NCBI GenBank assembly: GCA_041167675.1 | Contig: JBEEIB010000301.1 | Span: forward strand, 1 to 64,000 | Length of the DNA: 64,000 bases | Origin: DASTDH01 sp041167675 | GTDB lineage: Bacteria; Verrucomicrobiota; Verrucomicrobiia; Chthoniobacterales; JAFAMB01 | Direction: 5' to 3' | Part shown: piece after piece, positions 43,836 to 53,037 of the stretch | Layout of the letters: every line of letters begins with the position of its first letter | Position numbering within the stretch: the stretch's first letter is position 1 | Program-made: the position numbers and the translations under genes | The notes under the pieces: model-generated | Databases searched by the model: none | Seen by the model: only the letters and a program-made list of their open reading frames with translations | Told to the model about the DNA's origin: nothing

Positions 43836-44534
43836 TCAAGCGATTACGCCGGCTTCCTTAAAGCTGAAATAGCCGGTACTACCGTTGTGCGGTGTGCCGA
43901 TAATCACATGATCGTGCAGCGTGATTTGCAAGATTCTCGAAGCTTCGGCGACGCGTCGGGTTAATCTGCCGTCTGCTTCACTCGGTGAGGGATCGCCCGA
44001 CGGATGGTTATGAACGAGAATAAACGAGAATGCGGAATGCGTGATTGCGGCTTTAAAAATTTCTCGAGGATGAGCCAGACTTTCGTTGAGAGTTCCAAGG
44101 GAGATCTCTGGCACGGCGATGAGTCGCTGTTTGGCATCGAGTAGCACGGCTCGAAGGGATTCGCGGTCCAACAGACGCATCTCGGGGCCCAGCAGATCGT
44201 AAATTGTCTGCGGGTTATCGATCGGCTCGTTCCTGATCCGCTCTGCCGCAAGGCGGGCTCCGACCGCGAAGGATGCCGCCAGCTGGAGTCCTTTGGCTGA
44301 GCCGATACCTTTTACCTTCGCTAATTCCAAGACGGAAGTTCGAGCGAGACCGGCAAACGATCCGAATCGTTGCAAGAGCTCTTCGGCCAACGCGATGACG
44401 TTGGTACCGCGAGTCCCCGTCCTCAGCAGAATGGCGATTAGTTCAGCGTCACTCAGCGCAGAAACACCGCGCGATAATAGCTTTTCTCGCGGTCGCTCCT
44501 GTAAAGGTAGCTCATGAATGGTGCAGTCAATCAC
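43836..44534 (-). CDS. radC: RadC-like JAMM/MPN+ protein
   Basis: 232 residues from a GTG at 44534, since homologues begin close to HELPLQERPREKLL; a TTG at 44588 would add 18 residues. A helix-hairpin-helix-like region (LAKVKGIGSAKGLQL) is followed by the JAMM metal motif HNHPSGDPSPSEAD. The family is conserved and often next to mobile DNA; despite the name, a repair role is doubtful. Its 3' third is duplicated upstream at 42917-43089. Confidence 0.9.
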   Translation of the reverse strand: MIDCTIHELPLQERPREKLLSRGVSALSDAELIAILLRTGTRGTNVIALAEELLQRFGSFAGLARTSVLELAKVKGIGSAKGLQLAASFAVGARLAAERIRNEPIDNPQTIYDLLGPEMRLLDRESLRAVLLDAKQRLIAVPEISLGTLNESLAHPREIFKAAITHSAFSFILVHNHPSGDPSPSEADGRLTRRVAEASRILQITLHDHVIIGTPHNGSTGYFSFKEAGVIA

Positions 44535-44677
44535 TGAGAAACATATAATTAAAGAGTTGTAATAACTGCAAGCTCGTTTTTGAGTCAAATAAGGGACCGA
44601 AACTAAAACCCTTTGGGTCGGTATCTCTCAATTTTGAGCAAGCAAACCGAGCATTCTGCGCCTACAATGCCAACCAC

Positions 44678-45010
44678 ATGAAAAAACTATTGCTCAGTTT
44701 GTTATCAATTGGGGCGCTCGTTGGTAGCGCAAATGCAATGGCGCCCTTAGGGCCGTCTATGATCAATCATTATCGGCAAGGTGACCAGCGCACCATAGTC
44801 GTTCCGGCCTCCGACGGGATCTATAATAATGCGTTTCTTGGACCGTTACACCGAAAGAGCAGCTTTGTGTTCCTTGGACCATTGCATCGCGGGACTAGCT
44901 TCGCGTTCCTAGGACCGTTACACCGAAAGAACAGCTTTGTGTTCCTTGGACCATTGCATCGCGGCGGTCGCTTCGCCTTTATTGGACCGCTCCATCCTGA
45001 GAAAGCCTAG
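44678..45010 (+). CDS. Secreted protein of tandem 12-residue GPLHR repeats
   Basis: 110 residues. A good signal peptide (MKKLLLSLLSIGALVGSANA) precedes a spacer (about 21-52). Then come five 12-residue units with phenylalanines at 53, 65, 77, 89 and 101: FLGPLHRKSSFV, FLGPLHRGTSFA, FLGPLHRKNSFV, FLGPLHRGGRFA, and a final FIGPLHP. K-type and G-type units alternate. I know no family with this repeat. It could form a small beta-solenoid or repetitive surface fibre, with regularly spaced His and Arg. It is isolated and has its own upstream region. Confidence 0.65.
   Translation: MKKLLLSLLSIGALVGSANAMAPLGPSMINHYRQGDQRTIVVPASDGIYNNAFLGPLHRKSSFVFLGPLHRGTSFAFLGPLHRKNSFVFLGPLHRGGRFAFIGPLHPEKA
44834..44998 (+). 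repeat. 36-base coding tandem repeat with 72-base higher order
   Basis: Four full 36-base units and one partial unit within the GPLHR-repeat gene. Units 1+2 and 3+4 are nearly identical as 72-base blocks (both contain GGACCGTTACACCGAAAGA and TTTGTGTTCCTTGGACCATT), indicating a recent block duplication. Confidence 0.85.
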
Positions 45011-45062
45011 TTTAAAATTCGTAGCCGCGAGATCCTGGCCGAAAGAAAACTTCGCGCCGGGA

Positions 45063-45563
45063 TCAAGGTGCAATGAAGGTCGCGTGATCAGCCACGACTT
45101 TCCAGCCATCCGGGAACTTCCGGAAAATTGCCGTATCGGTTGAGTACGAATTCCGGTTACCGGTTCGAACAGTCCACCAACTGAGCGCGAGAGCCAGATC
45201 TGGACCGAGGCTTTGAATTTTGACTCGCTCGATCGAACAAACGGCCATGTCTCGACGATCAGGATAACTTCGCTGATATGTCGCCAGAAGATTGTTCCAA
45301 CCGATGACTTGTTCCCCATCCGACACAATCAATAAATTGTCTGACTTCCAGAAACACTCCATGTAATGCTCAATATCGCGAGCGTTCCACAGCGCTAGCA
45401 TTTGGTTCATCACACCGTAAATTGCATGGTCGTCCGCATTCGCGGGAGTTGATGGCACTGAGGGTTTGTTGGAATCGAAGGTCCAATCGCCGTATGACTG
45501 GCCATCCTCGGCAATCAAGGCCTGCGACAACGAGACCAGAAAGATGGCAATAAGAATTCGCAT
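45063..45563 (-). CDS. Secreted NTF2/SnoaL-like (DUF4440-type) protein
   Basis: 166 residues. Signal peptide about 1-18. The domain begins DDHAIYGVMNQMLALWNARD with the typical helix, then CFWKSDNLLIVSDGEQVIGW and YSTDTAIFRKFPDGWKVVAD, ending in HATF. This pattern is common in ketosteroid-isomerase-like periplasmic proteins of unknown substrate. It is convergent with the GPLHR-repeat gene and independent of the nuo operon. Confidence 0.78.
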   Translation of the reverse strand: MRILIAIFLVSLSQALIAEDGQSYGDWTFDSNKPSVPSTPANADDHAIYGVMNQMLALWNARDIEHYMECFWKSDNLLIVSDGEQVIGWNNLLATYQRSYPDRRDMAVCSIERVKIQSLGPDLALALSWWTVRTGNRNSYSTDTAIFRKFPDGWKVVADHATFIAP

Positions 45564-45641
45564 TACGGTTGGTTAAGGCCCGGGCGATTTCTGACCCGGC
45601 CCACTGAGGGTAGCAGGCCGAAAAAGCAGAAGGCTATCTAA

Positions 45642-45693
45642 TACGTAAAGTTTTTTAATCAAGGAGTATGTAAAGTTTTTCAGGATCAAGGAG
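45642..45693. repeat. Short tandem repeat, two 25-27 base units
   Basis: TACGTAAAGTTTTTTAATC followed by AAGGAG, then TATGTAAAGTTTTTCAGGATC followed by AAGGAG. It lies downstream of nuoN in a 258-base gap (45564-45821) with no gene. On the minus strand the units read CTCCTTGAT...AAAAACTTTAC. Confidence 0.7.
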
Positions 45694-45821
45694 TTGCAGT
45701 ATCGAAAAAGCGATGATTCTGAGGTCCAGCGATCGGCTCCTCCTCATCGCAGCACTACTCCATCGACTCGATCGCTCCGCGAACGAGGACGACCGTTCGA
45801 TGCCCTCGCACCCGGGTTGAG

Positions 45822-47258
45822 TTAGCCCAGTAGTCCGAGACCGAGCTGAGGGAATATGCCGAAGAGGAAAATCAGAAGCACCAGCGCTGAGATGGTTACG
45901 GTTGAGAGCCGGCTCACCGGAATTACCGAGTTATTGCCGACAGCGGTTTGCCAGTACATGGCTCTGACCACTTTGAGATAATAGTAGAACCCGCAACCTA
46001 CTGTGACGACGCCTAATACCAGGAGCAGGAATTGCTGTGATTGGTAAGCGACTTTGAACACCAGGAATTTGCCTAAAAACCCAGCGGTCAGCGGTACACC
46101 GGAGAGTGACATCATCGCGACGAGCAGACCAAAAGCAAGAAAAGGAGAGCGTTTTCCGAGACCATTGAAATGCGCAATGTCGTCACCTTCGGAATGCTTC
46201 GCCACGATGATCAAAATAAGAAAGGAAAGCAGAGTCATCAATAGATAGGCCGCCAGATAGACGACCACCGCCAAGCCGGCATCAAACGCCCCTACGCTGG
46301 CTACGGCCATAAGCAAGTAACCGGCGTGCCCAATACTCGAGTAACCAAGAAGCCGCTTAAAATTGGTTTGCGGGAGAGCCGCAAGATTGCCGTAAATCAA
46401 TGTCGCGGCGGCTAAGACAACCATGGCCAAAATCAACTTGTCCCCGATCGCCGGTAGACGCTGGAAGGTTTCGACGACACGTAAAAGAACGATGAATCCG
46501 ACCGCCTTCGACCCCACTGATAGAAACGCAGTGATCGGAGTCGGCGCCCCTTGATAAACATCCGGAACCCAAAACTGAAATGGCGCGGCCGCCACTTTGA
46601 ATCCTAGACCGACCAGGACCAACATCAAACCAAACAACAAACCGTGCAGGTTACCGACCGGAATTGAGCCGAGCGCCTGACCGATGTCTGCCAAGTTGGT
46701 GTGGCGCGTAATTCCATAGATCCAGGTAACGCCGTACACAAAAAAGCCGGTCGACAACGCACCGAGAATCAAATATTTCGCACCTGCTTCCAGCGAAGCG
46801 GCATTCTTCCGCGTGAAAGCGACGAGTGTGTAGAAAGAGACGGTGACCAATTCCAAGGATACAAAGATCAAGATGAAATCGGTGGCGGAAGCCATCCACA
46901 TCATTCCTGCGCAAGTGAGTATCGGTATCGAATAGAATTCTCCCAAGCCAGCGTCAGGTGATGTCCCATGAACATAGGCGCGGATGGTGTCCGCATAGTC
47001 GAGCGACATTACTAAGATAACGATCGTGGTCAGGACCACGAATTTCTTAAAGAATAGAGCCGCTGCATCCTGGGTATAACCAGCTACCCCGCTGTGGCTT
47101 GAAACCGAACCAAACTGCAAAAGCAAAAACACCGCGGCCAACCCGATGATGCCCAACCAAGCGATCAGGTTGCGACTTTGTTTTTCCGCGAATGCCTCAA
47201 ACAGGAGAAGGCACAATCCCAACCCGAGAACCAACAGCTCTAGAATAATGGGCGACAT
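45822..47258 (-). CDS. nuoN: NADH-quinone oxidoreductase subunit N
   Basis: 478 residues, about fourteen membrane helices, an antiporter-like proton-pumping subunit of complex I. The proton-channel region shows GVTWIYGITRHTN, FKVAAAPFQFWVPDVYQGAP (conserved Lys and Pro) and LLGYSSIGHAGYLL. It is the last gene of the operon, 5 bases after nuoM. Downstream there is only a short tandem repeat, no clear terminator. Confidence 0.95.
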   Translation of the reverse strand: MSPIILELLVLGLGLCLLLFEAFAEKQSRNLIAWLGIIGLAAVFLLLQFGSVSSHSGVAGYTQDAAALFFKKFVVLTTIVILVMSLDYADTIRAYVHGTSPDAGLGEFYSIPILTCAGMMWMASATDFILIFVSLELVTVSFYTLVAFTRKNAASLEAGAKYLILGALSTGFFVYGVTWIYGITRHTNLADIGQALGSIPVGNLHGLLFGLMLVLVGLGFKVAAAPFQFWVPDVYQGAPTPITAFLSVGSKAVGFIVLLRVVETFQRLPAIGDKLILAMVVLAAATLIYGNLAALPQTNFKRLLGYSSIGHAGYLLMAVASVGAFDAGLAVVVYLAAYLLMTLLSFLILIIVAKHSEGDDIAHFNGLGKRSPFLAFGLLVAMMSLSGVPLTAGFLGKFLVFKVAYQSQQFLLLVLGVVTVGCGFYYYLKVVRAMYWQTAVGNNSVIPVSRLSTVTISALVLLIFLFGIFPQLGLGLLG

Positions 47259-47263
47259 AAAGG

Positions 47264-48745
47264 CTATTTGAGAAAGAGGCGAAATCCCGGTTCAACCACC
47301 TGAAGGATTATCTGGGGGGCGAACCCAAAAAACAGAAGCGCAGCGACTAACAGCACCACCGGCCAGCCAACCGATAGACTGACGTCTTGTACGCCGCTCC
47401 AACGCTGGGAACGTTCGCCGAAGAATATTCCACGATAAGCCCGGAGCATATAAACCGCGGAGATGACAAGGCCCCACAATCCGCCAACCGCCGCCCATTG
47501 AAAGCCGTTGAATGGCGAACCGGGAGTCGCGGTCTTAAAGGCGCCGAAAAAGATCAAGAGTTCGGAAGCGAAGTTGGCGAAGCCTGGCAATCCGATCGAA
47601 GCAAAGGTCGCCAGGCCGAAAAGAAAACTCAGCAACGGCATCGACTTCGCTAGGCCGCCCAGATCGCGGTAATCCAGTGTTCCGGTTTGTTTCCGCAGCT
47701 CACCGCTAATGGCGAATAGCGCGGCGATCGACAGTCCGTGCGCCAACATGAGCAAGGCGGCACCATCGACTCCGATCAAATTTGCGCTTACCACCCCAAG
47801 AAAGATATAGCCCATGTGCATCACGCTGGAGTAGCCCAGCGTGAGGTCGAGTTGCTTCTGCGCGATAGTTACGAGACCGACGAAAATAATGTTTCCTATC
47901 AGCAACAGAAGAATCAGCCAGGTCCAGTGCCGAGCTGCCTCTGGCATTAGCGGGAATGCGATCTGCAACAATCCATATAACCCAAACTTTTTGAGCACGC
48001 CGGCATGAAGCATCGAGACTGGAACCGGGGCCGAAGCATATGCTTGTGGTGCCCAGGTATGAAAAGGGAATAGGGAGACCAGCGTGCCAAAGCCGATGAG
48101 CAAAAGCAGAAATATCGAATTGGCTCCAGATCCGGCGAAAACACCCGAAGCGGCCATGGCCTGCAACCGCGGAATATCAAAGGTGCGCTGCTGATCTGGA
48201 ACCAGCAGATAGAGACCGATCAATCCGACCAAAAGGATAATGCTACCGATAGAAAGATAGATTGTGATTTTCCAGGCAGCAGTTTGGCGATTGCCGGTTC
48301 CCCAAATTCCAATCATCAAGAACGTCGGAATTAGTGCAAGTTCGTGAAACGCGTAGAAAAAGAAAAGATCAAGCGAGGCAAATGCCCCTGCGGCAGCAGC
48401 CGCGATGAACATAATGCAAGCCATATAACGGTGAGAGTAATCCTCGACCGTTGGTGATACCCACGTCGCGGCCAGCGCCACCAGCGACGTAAGCAAAAGC
48501 ATCGTCGCGTTCAAGCCATTGACGCCGACGACAAATTTAAGATCCCAAGGGACGACTAAGGGAAATCCAGAGACAAATTGATATCCACCTGCGTGGTGAT
48601 CGTATCCGAGGAAAACGATGAGCGCTGAGACCAGAGCCACGATGGTGCCGGTGATGGCAGTTCTGCGAGCGGGCAGCCCGGCCAGAATCGCGAGTCCGGC
48701 GACCAATGGCGCGAGATAGGTGAGGTGAACCAGCAGCGTAATCAT
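47264..48745 (-). CDS. nuoM: NADH-quinone oxidoreductase subunit M
   Basis: 493 residues from the ATG at 48745, which overlaps the nuoL stop by 4 bases; the frame continues upstream inside nuoL and is not used. An antiporter-like subunit with the conserved glutamate helix (FFFYAFHELALIPTFLMIG), VSLFPFHTWAPQAYASAPVP and LGYSSVMHMGYIFLG. It pumps protons in the membrane arm. Confidence 0.95.
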   Translation of the reverse strand: MITLLVHLTYLAPLVAGLAILAGLPARRTAITGTIVALVSALIVFLGYDHHAGGYQFVSGFPLVVPWDLKFVVGVNGLNATMLLLTSLVALAATWVSPTVEDYSHRYMACIMFIAAAAAGAFASLDLFFFYAFHELALIPTFLMIGIWGTGNRQTAAWKITIYLSIGSIILLVGLIGLYLLVPDQQRTFDIPRLQAMAASGVFAGSGANSIFLLLLIGFGTLVSLFPFHTWAPQAYASAPVPVSMLHAGVLKKFGLYGLLQIAFPLMPEAARHWTWLILLLLIGNIIFVGLVTIAQKQLDLTLGYSSVMHMGYIFLGVVSANLIGVDGAALLMLAHGLSIAALFAISGELRKQTGTLDYRDLGGLAKSMPLLSFLFGLATFASIGLPGFANFASELLIFFGAFKTATPGSPFNGFQWAAVGGLWGLVISAVYMLRAYRGIFFGERSQRWSGVQDVSLSVGWPVVLLVAALLFFGFAPQIILQVVEPGFRLFLK

Positions 48746-50535
48746 GATGCGAACAGGATGAGGTAGAGCAGCAGGACCACTCCAAGACCGAAAAGGAACG
48801 CATACGCTTGGAGATTCCCGATTTGGAGAAATCGAAGGGCAAACCCGCAACTCCAGGTCATACCGCCGAGCCCGCGAACAATACCGCCGTCAATGATCCA
48901 GCGGTCAACAAAACCGGCAATCTGAGCGAGCAAATCCTGAGTCCATTTGACCAGCGCAGAGTAAAATTCGTCGATGTAAAAACGGTTAGCAAAGAGGGGA
49001 ATCGATATTGGATCTTTCGATTTCTCCCGATAGAAAACAAATCCGACAAAGCTGCCGCCCAAAAACACTGCCAGCGAAACCACGATCGCCAGGACCGGTA
49101 CGCCCTCGCGTTCGGGCACCTGAAGGAAGAATGTGGAGAGTGGAGGAAAACCGATGATCGCAGCCGGAATCGCTAGAAGGACGAGGGGGATCGTCATTAC
49201 CGGAGGTGATTCCTTGGCGTGAGCAGCGGCTTCGGATCGATGCGCGCCGAGAAACGCGACCACAAAAAGGCGCGCCATATAGTATGCCGTGAAGAACGAC
49301 GCTAACTCGATCACTAAGGCGGCTACGATGTTGTGCTCGAAAGCGGAAGCTACAATTCCGTCTTTGCTCCAGAATCCGGCGAACGGAGGACAGCCGGCCA
49401 GGGCCAAGGCGCCAATCAGAAAGGTCCAGAAGGTGATCGGCATTTTGCGTTGCAATCCGCCCATCTGCCAGATGTTCTGCTCGTGATGCAGGCTGATAAT
49501 CACTGAGCCTGCTCCCAAGAACAGAAGGGCCTTAAAGAAGGCGTGAGTGAATAGATGAAGGAGTGCAGCCTCGGGCACTCCCAGCCCCAGAGCAGAGACC
49601 ATCAGGCCGAGTTGGGAGAGCGTCGAGTACGCCAGGATGCGCTTAATATCATCCTGTTGCGTGGCCATTAGAGCCGCCAGAAGCGAAGTGATCAGGCCGA
49701 TCCAGAGAACCACGGTCAAAGCGATCGGAGCTGGCTCAAAGAGGAAGAAAACTCGGGCCAGCATGAACACACCGGCTGCCACCATGGTCGCGGCATGGAT
49801 CAGTGCCGAGACCGGGGTCGGACCTTCCATCGCGTCAGGTAACCAAACGTGGAGCGGGAATTGAGCAGATTTGCCAACTGCGCCGCAAAAGATAAAAATG
49901 GCGGCCACGTTGAGGTAAATCGGATTAAGCCCGAGTGTGGACCATTTCGGTCCTAGCTCCTCAAACATCACCGTGCCGGAAGCCGACCAAACCATTAGGA
50001 TTCCGATCATGAACCCGAAGTCACCGAGGCGGTTTACGATGAATGCCTTATTCGCCGCGTCAGCTGCGCTCGCTCGAGTAAACCAATGGCCGATCAGTAT
50101 ATAGGAGCTGACACCTACCAACTCCCAAAAGATGAACATCATGATGAAGTTGTTGGCCAGCACAATGCCGAGCATCGAAAACATGAACAGCGACAAGGCC
50201 GCGAAATAACGCGAACGCCCTCGCTCATCTTTCATGTAGCCGATCGAGTAAATGTGGATGAGCAATCCCACGCCGGTTACTACCAGGAGCATCATCTTGC
50301 TGAACTCGTCGATCTGGTAACCGAGCCGGACTTGGAAGACGCCGAGATCGATCCAGTCAAAGCTGGCGTTTTGGTGGGGACCGGCAAAAACCGTGAGACT
50401 GGTAAGGAACGAAATTGCCACTGCCGTCACCGAGAGGTAGGAGCTAGCCTTTCTGAACGGCTGAGTGGCCACCGTGATGAGCGCGGCGGCGATCAGGGGC
50501 GAAAAAAGGATAATCCAAGGCGCCGAGTTGTTCAT
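48742..50535 (-). CDS. nuoL: NADH-quinone oxidoreductase subunit L
   Basis: 597 residues, the distal antiporter-like subunit with the long lateral helix at the C-terminus. Motifs: FIFWELVGVSSYILIG, SAQFPLHVWLPDAMEGPTPV, STLSQLGLMVSALG. It is slightly shorter than the E. coli protein (613). It starts 4 bases after nuoK and is coupled to nuoM by overlap. Confidence 0.95.
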   Translation of the reverse strand: MNNSAPWIILFSPLIAAALITVATQPFRKASSYLSVTAVAISFLTSLTVFAGPHQNASFDWIDLGVFQVRLGYQIDEFSKMMLLVVTGVGLLIHIYSIGYMKDERGRSRYFAALSLFMFSMLGIVLANNFIMMFIFWELVGVSSYILIGHWFTRASAADAANKAFIVNRLGDFGFMIGILMVWSASGTVMFEELGPKWSTLGLNPIYLNVAAIFIFCGAVGKSAQFPLHVWLPDAMEGPTPVSALIHAATMVAAGVFMLARVFFLFEPAPIALTVVLWIGLITSLLAALMATQQDDIKRILAYSTLSQLGLMVSALGLGVPEAALLHLFTHAFFKALLFLGAGSVIISLHHEQNIWQMGGLQRKMPITFWTFLIGALALAGCPPFAGFWSKDGIVASAFEHNIVAALVIELASFFTAYYMARLFVVAFLGAHRSEAAAHAKESPPVMTIPLVLLAIPAAIIGFPPLSTFFLQVPEREGVPVLAIVVSLAVFLGGSFVGFVFYREKSKDPISIPLFANRFYIDEFYSALVKWTQDLLAQIAGFVDRWIIDGGIVRGLGGMTWSCGFALRFLQIGNLQAYAFLFGLGVVLLLYLILFAS

Positions 50536-50539
50536 TTCA

Positions 50540-50857
50540 TCAGAATTTCAAAGAGTTGAGATCCTCAACGTGCGTCGTCTGTCGAGCTCGGTAGAGCGCT
50601 ACAATGATCGCAAGCCCGACGGCGACCTCAGCCGCGGCGACGGTGATGATGAAGAACACCAAAATCTGCGCGTTATAATCCGGCAATCCGTTTTGAGTAT
50701 TGAACCTGGAAAATCCGATTAAGGACAGATTTGCCGCATTGAGCATCAACTCCAGAGCCATGAAAATGGCAATGAGATTACGCCGCAGCAAAACGCCGGC
50801 AAAGCCGATCGAGAAGAGCAATCCACTGACAATCAGATAGTCGTTCAACGTGACCAT
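50540..50857 (-). CDS. nuoK: NADH-quinone oxidoreductase subunit K
   Basis: 105 residues, three membrane helices. The two glutamates needed for proton transfer are in IAIFMALELMLNAANL and VAAAEVAVGLAIIVALYR. MrpC-like subunit of the membrane arm. It lies 2 bases after nuoJ. Confidence 0.95.
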   Translation of the reverse strand: MVTLNDYLIVSGLLFSIGFAGVLLRRNLIAIFMALELMLNAANLSLIGFSRFNTQNGLPDYNAQILVFFIITVAAAEVAVGLAIIVALYRARQTTHVEDLNSLKF

Positions 50858-50859
50858 TA

Positions 50860-51363
50860 CTATTTCAACTCTCGTTTGCTCAATACGACGACGCCGATAG
50901 ATGCGACCACGATCAGAGCTCCGATGATCTGGAGCTGTAATTTATACTGCCGGAAAATTGTCAGCCCGATATACCAGACATCAGCATGTTGCCCGTGCTG
51001 GATGGCGGGAAATGAGGCAGATCCGTCCTGGAAGCCGTAGCTGACGTCAAAAAGAATCTTAACAAACAAAGCGACAACAACGATGCCGCCAAAAAAGGCG
51101 GGTAAATTCAGCCTGCGGCGCTGCTCCGCTTGGAGATCCAGCAACATGATGATGAAAAGGAAAAGAACCATCACCGCTCCGGCATAGACCAGGATCTGAA
51201 TCACTCCGATAAAGAAAGCATCGAGCGATACGTACAGTGAAGCGAGGGCCAGGAAGCAAACGACTAAGCTGAGCGCGCTGTTCACCGGATTGCGGCAAAT
51301 GATGACCATCAACCCGAAAAGCAACATGATCGCGGAGAAGGTCCAGAATAGCGGAGGAGCCAT
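50860..51363 (-). CDS. nuoJ: NADH-quinone oxidoreductase subunit J
   Basis: 167 residues, five membrane helices. The key helix is IQILVYAGAVMVLFLFIIML, which carries the pi-bulge of this subunit. A soluble loop (DGSASFPAIQHGQHADVW) separates helices 4 and 5. It lies 4 bases after nuoI. Confidence 0.94.
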   Translation of the reverse strand: MAPPLFWTFSAIMLLFGLMVIICRNPVNSALSLVVCFLALASLYVSLDAFFIGVIQILVYAGAVMVLFLFIIMLLDLQAEQRRRLNLPAFFGGIVVVALFVKILFDVSYGFQDGSASFPAIQHGQHADVWYIGLTIFRQYKLQLQIIGALIVVASIGVVVLSKRELK

Positions 51364-51367
51364 AAGG

Positions 51368-51898
51368 TCACTTCTTCTCGTTCCACTTATTGACTAGGCC
51401 GGTCATCGTTCCGCCCAGTTCATACAAGCGCTTTTTATCGTGCACCATTTCTGCTCGGGTTAGCCCGGTGACCGCGTAATCCTTTCGCAAAAAAATGGCC
51501 TGTTCCGGACAAACTTCCTCGCAGAGCCCGCAATAGATGCAGCGAATCATGTCAATTTCGAACTCTTCCGGAAATTTCTCCACCTTCCGCCAACGATCCT
51601 TCTCCGGTATTTCTCCGGGCTTGATCGTGATCGCTCGGGGCGGGCAAATAAATTCGCAGAGCTGACAGGCAACACATCGTTCCCGACCATAGTCATCGTT
51701 CACCAAAGTCGGTGCGCCGCGATAGTGAGGCGGTAGATGGGTATCCCATTTTTCTTCGGGATACTGCATAGTCACCTTCTTTTTCCCGGACAGAATAGCG
51801 AAAAAATGTCTAATGGTGATCCCGAGACCGGTTAGCAGAGCTGGTATGTAAGCCTTCTCGGCCAGAGTCAATTTTGGGCGCGGAATGGTATAAGCCAT
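51368..51898 (-). CDS. nuoI: NADH-quinone oxidoreductase subunit I (2x[4Fe-4S])
   Basis: 176 residues. Two ferredoxin-type clusters: C75, C78, C81, C85 (CVACQLCEFICP) and C120, C123, C126, C130 (CIYCGLCEEVCP). They carry electrons (N6a, N6b) towards NuoB. An AAAGGA site stands 5 bases before the ATG. The extra C-terminal tail (KKRLYELGGTMTGLVNKW) is longer than in minimal forms. Confidence 0.95.
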   Translation of the reverse strand: MAYTIPRPKLTLAEKAYIPALLTGLGITIRHFFAILSGKKKVTMQYPEEKWDTHLPPHYRGAPTLVNDDYGRERCVACQLCEFICPPRAITIKPGEIPEKDRWRKVEKFPEEFEIDMIRCIYCGLCEEVCPEQAIFLRKDYAVTGLTRAEMVHDKKRLYELGGTMTGLVNKWNEKK

Positions 51899-51906
51899 AG
51901 GGTCCT

Positions 51907-53037
51907 TTACTTGGGCATTATTGCCAGAATGATGGCCACGAGCAGGATATTGACGAGCGCAATCTCAAAGAAGAAATACCAGCCGAGTCGCATCAGCTGA
52001 TCGAAGCGGAAACGGGGTAGGGTCCAGCGGACCCAAATAAAGAAAAATAGGAGAAGCGCAACTTTCAGGAAGAAAGCGGCGATATGAGCGAGACCAAGCA
52101 GGACACCGAGCCAAAACGGAAGCTGTTCGGGGGCGGTTGGCAATAAAGGAATGTGCCATGCGCCAAAGAATAGCGTCACGATAATCGCTGAGCCTGCGAT
52201 CATAGCGGCGTATTCGCCCAAAAAGAAGAGAGCGAATTTCATCGACGAATACTCAGTATGATAACCGCCGACTAGTTCGGTCTCTGATTCCGGCAAATCA
52301 AAGGGAAGGCGATTGGTTTCGGCGAACATTGAGACCAGGAAAACGATGAAAGAAACAAAAAGCGGAATCCAAAGCAGGAATTTCCAGATGCTGATAGAAC
52401 TGATCAATTCCTGAAAATTGATCCCGGTAAAAGAGATGCCTTTTAGCCAAATCGGCGAGATTAACCAGCCATTTTCAATTTGGTATCTTACGATCGCCGG
52501 CAAGTTGAGTGTCCCGCAGATGAGGAAGATGGGAATGACCGACAAGCCGAGCGAGAGCTCGTACGAAATCATCTGAGAACTCGAGCGGATGCCGCCGAGA
52601 AACGGGTACTTGGAATTAGAGGACCAACCGGCCAAAACAATTCCATAGACCCCAAGCGATGAGACGGCGAACACCCAAAGCACCCCGACGTCGACGTTGG
52701 CGACTACCATCGGCTGCCCAAACCATGTGCTGCCAAAAGGAACAACGGCCAGCGCCATGATCGAAGGCGCCATCGCGCAGGCCGGAGCAAGCCAGTAATA
52801 AAATTTGTTTACATGGGCCGGTGTGAAATCCTCTTTCAAGAGCAATTTCAGGGCATCAGCGATCGGTTGCAGTAGACCGAGCGGGCCAACTCGATTCGGA
52901 CCAACCCGATCCTGAATCATGGCACTTACTCGGCGCTCGGCGTACACCGTGTAGGAGACCATCGGCAGAATGACGGCGAATAATAGTCCGAGCGTTTTGA
53001 GTAACGAGATGGCGATACCAATGAGAAGATCGCTCAT
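51907..53037 (-). CDS. nuoH: NADH-quinone oxidoreductase subunit H
   Basis: 376 residues, eight or nine membrane helices. It forms the quinone-access chamber with NuoB and NuoD. Signatures: RVSAMIQDRVGPNRVGPLG in the first loop, and AETNRLPFDLPESETELVGG. The ATG overlaps the nuoG stop by 4 bases. Confidence 0.95.
   Translation of the reverse strand: MSDLLIGIAISLLKTLGLLFAVILPMVSYTVYAERRVSAMIQDRVGPNRVGPLGLLQPIADALKLLLKEDFTPAHVNKFYYWLAPACAMAPSIMALAVVPFGSTWFGQPMVVANVDVGVLWVFAVSSLGVYGIVLAGWSSNSKYPFLGGIRSSSQMISYELSLGLSVIPIFLICGTLNLPAIVRYQIENGWLISPIWLKGISFTGINFQELISSISIWKFLLWIPLFVSFIVFLVSMFAETNRLPFDLPESETELVGGYHTEYSSMKFALFFLGEYAAMIAGSAIIVTLFFGAWHIPLLPTAPEQLPFWLGVLLGLAHIAAFFLKVALLLFFFIWVRWTLPRFRFDQLMRLGWYFFFEIALVNILLVAIILAIMPK

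Noticed and set aside
44834..44998. Possible CRISPR array
   Set aside because: The 36-base units are adjacent without variable spacers and form an open coding frame with a signal peptide.
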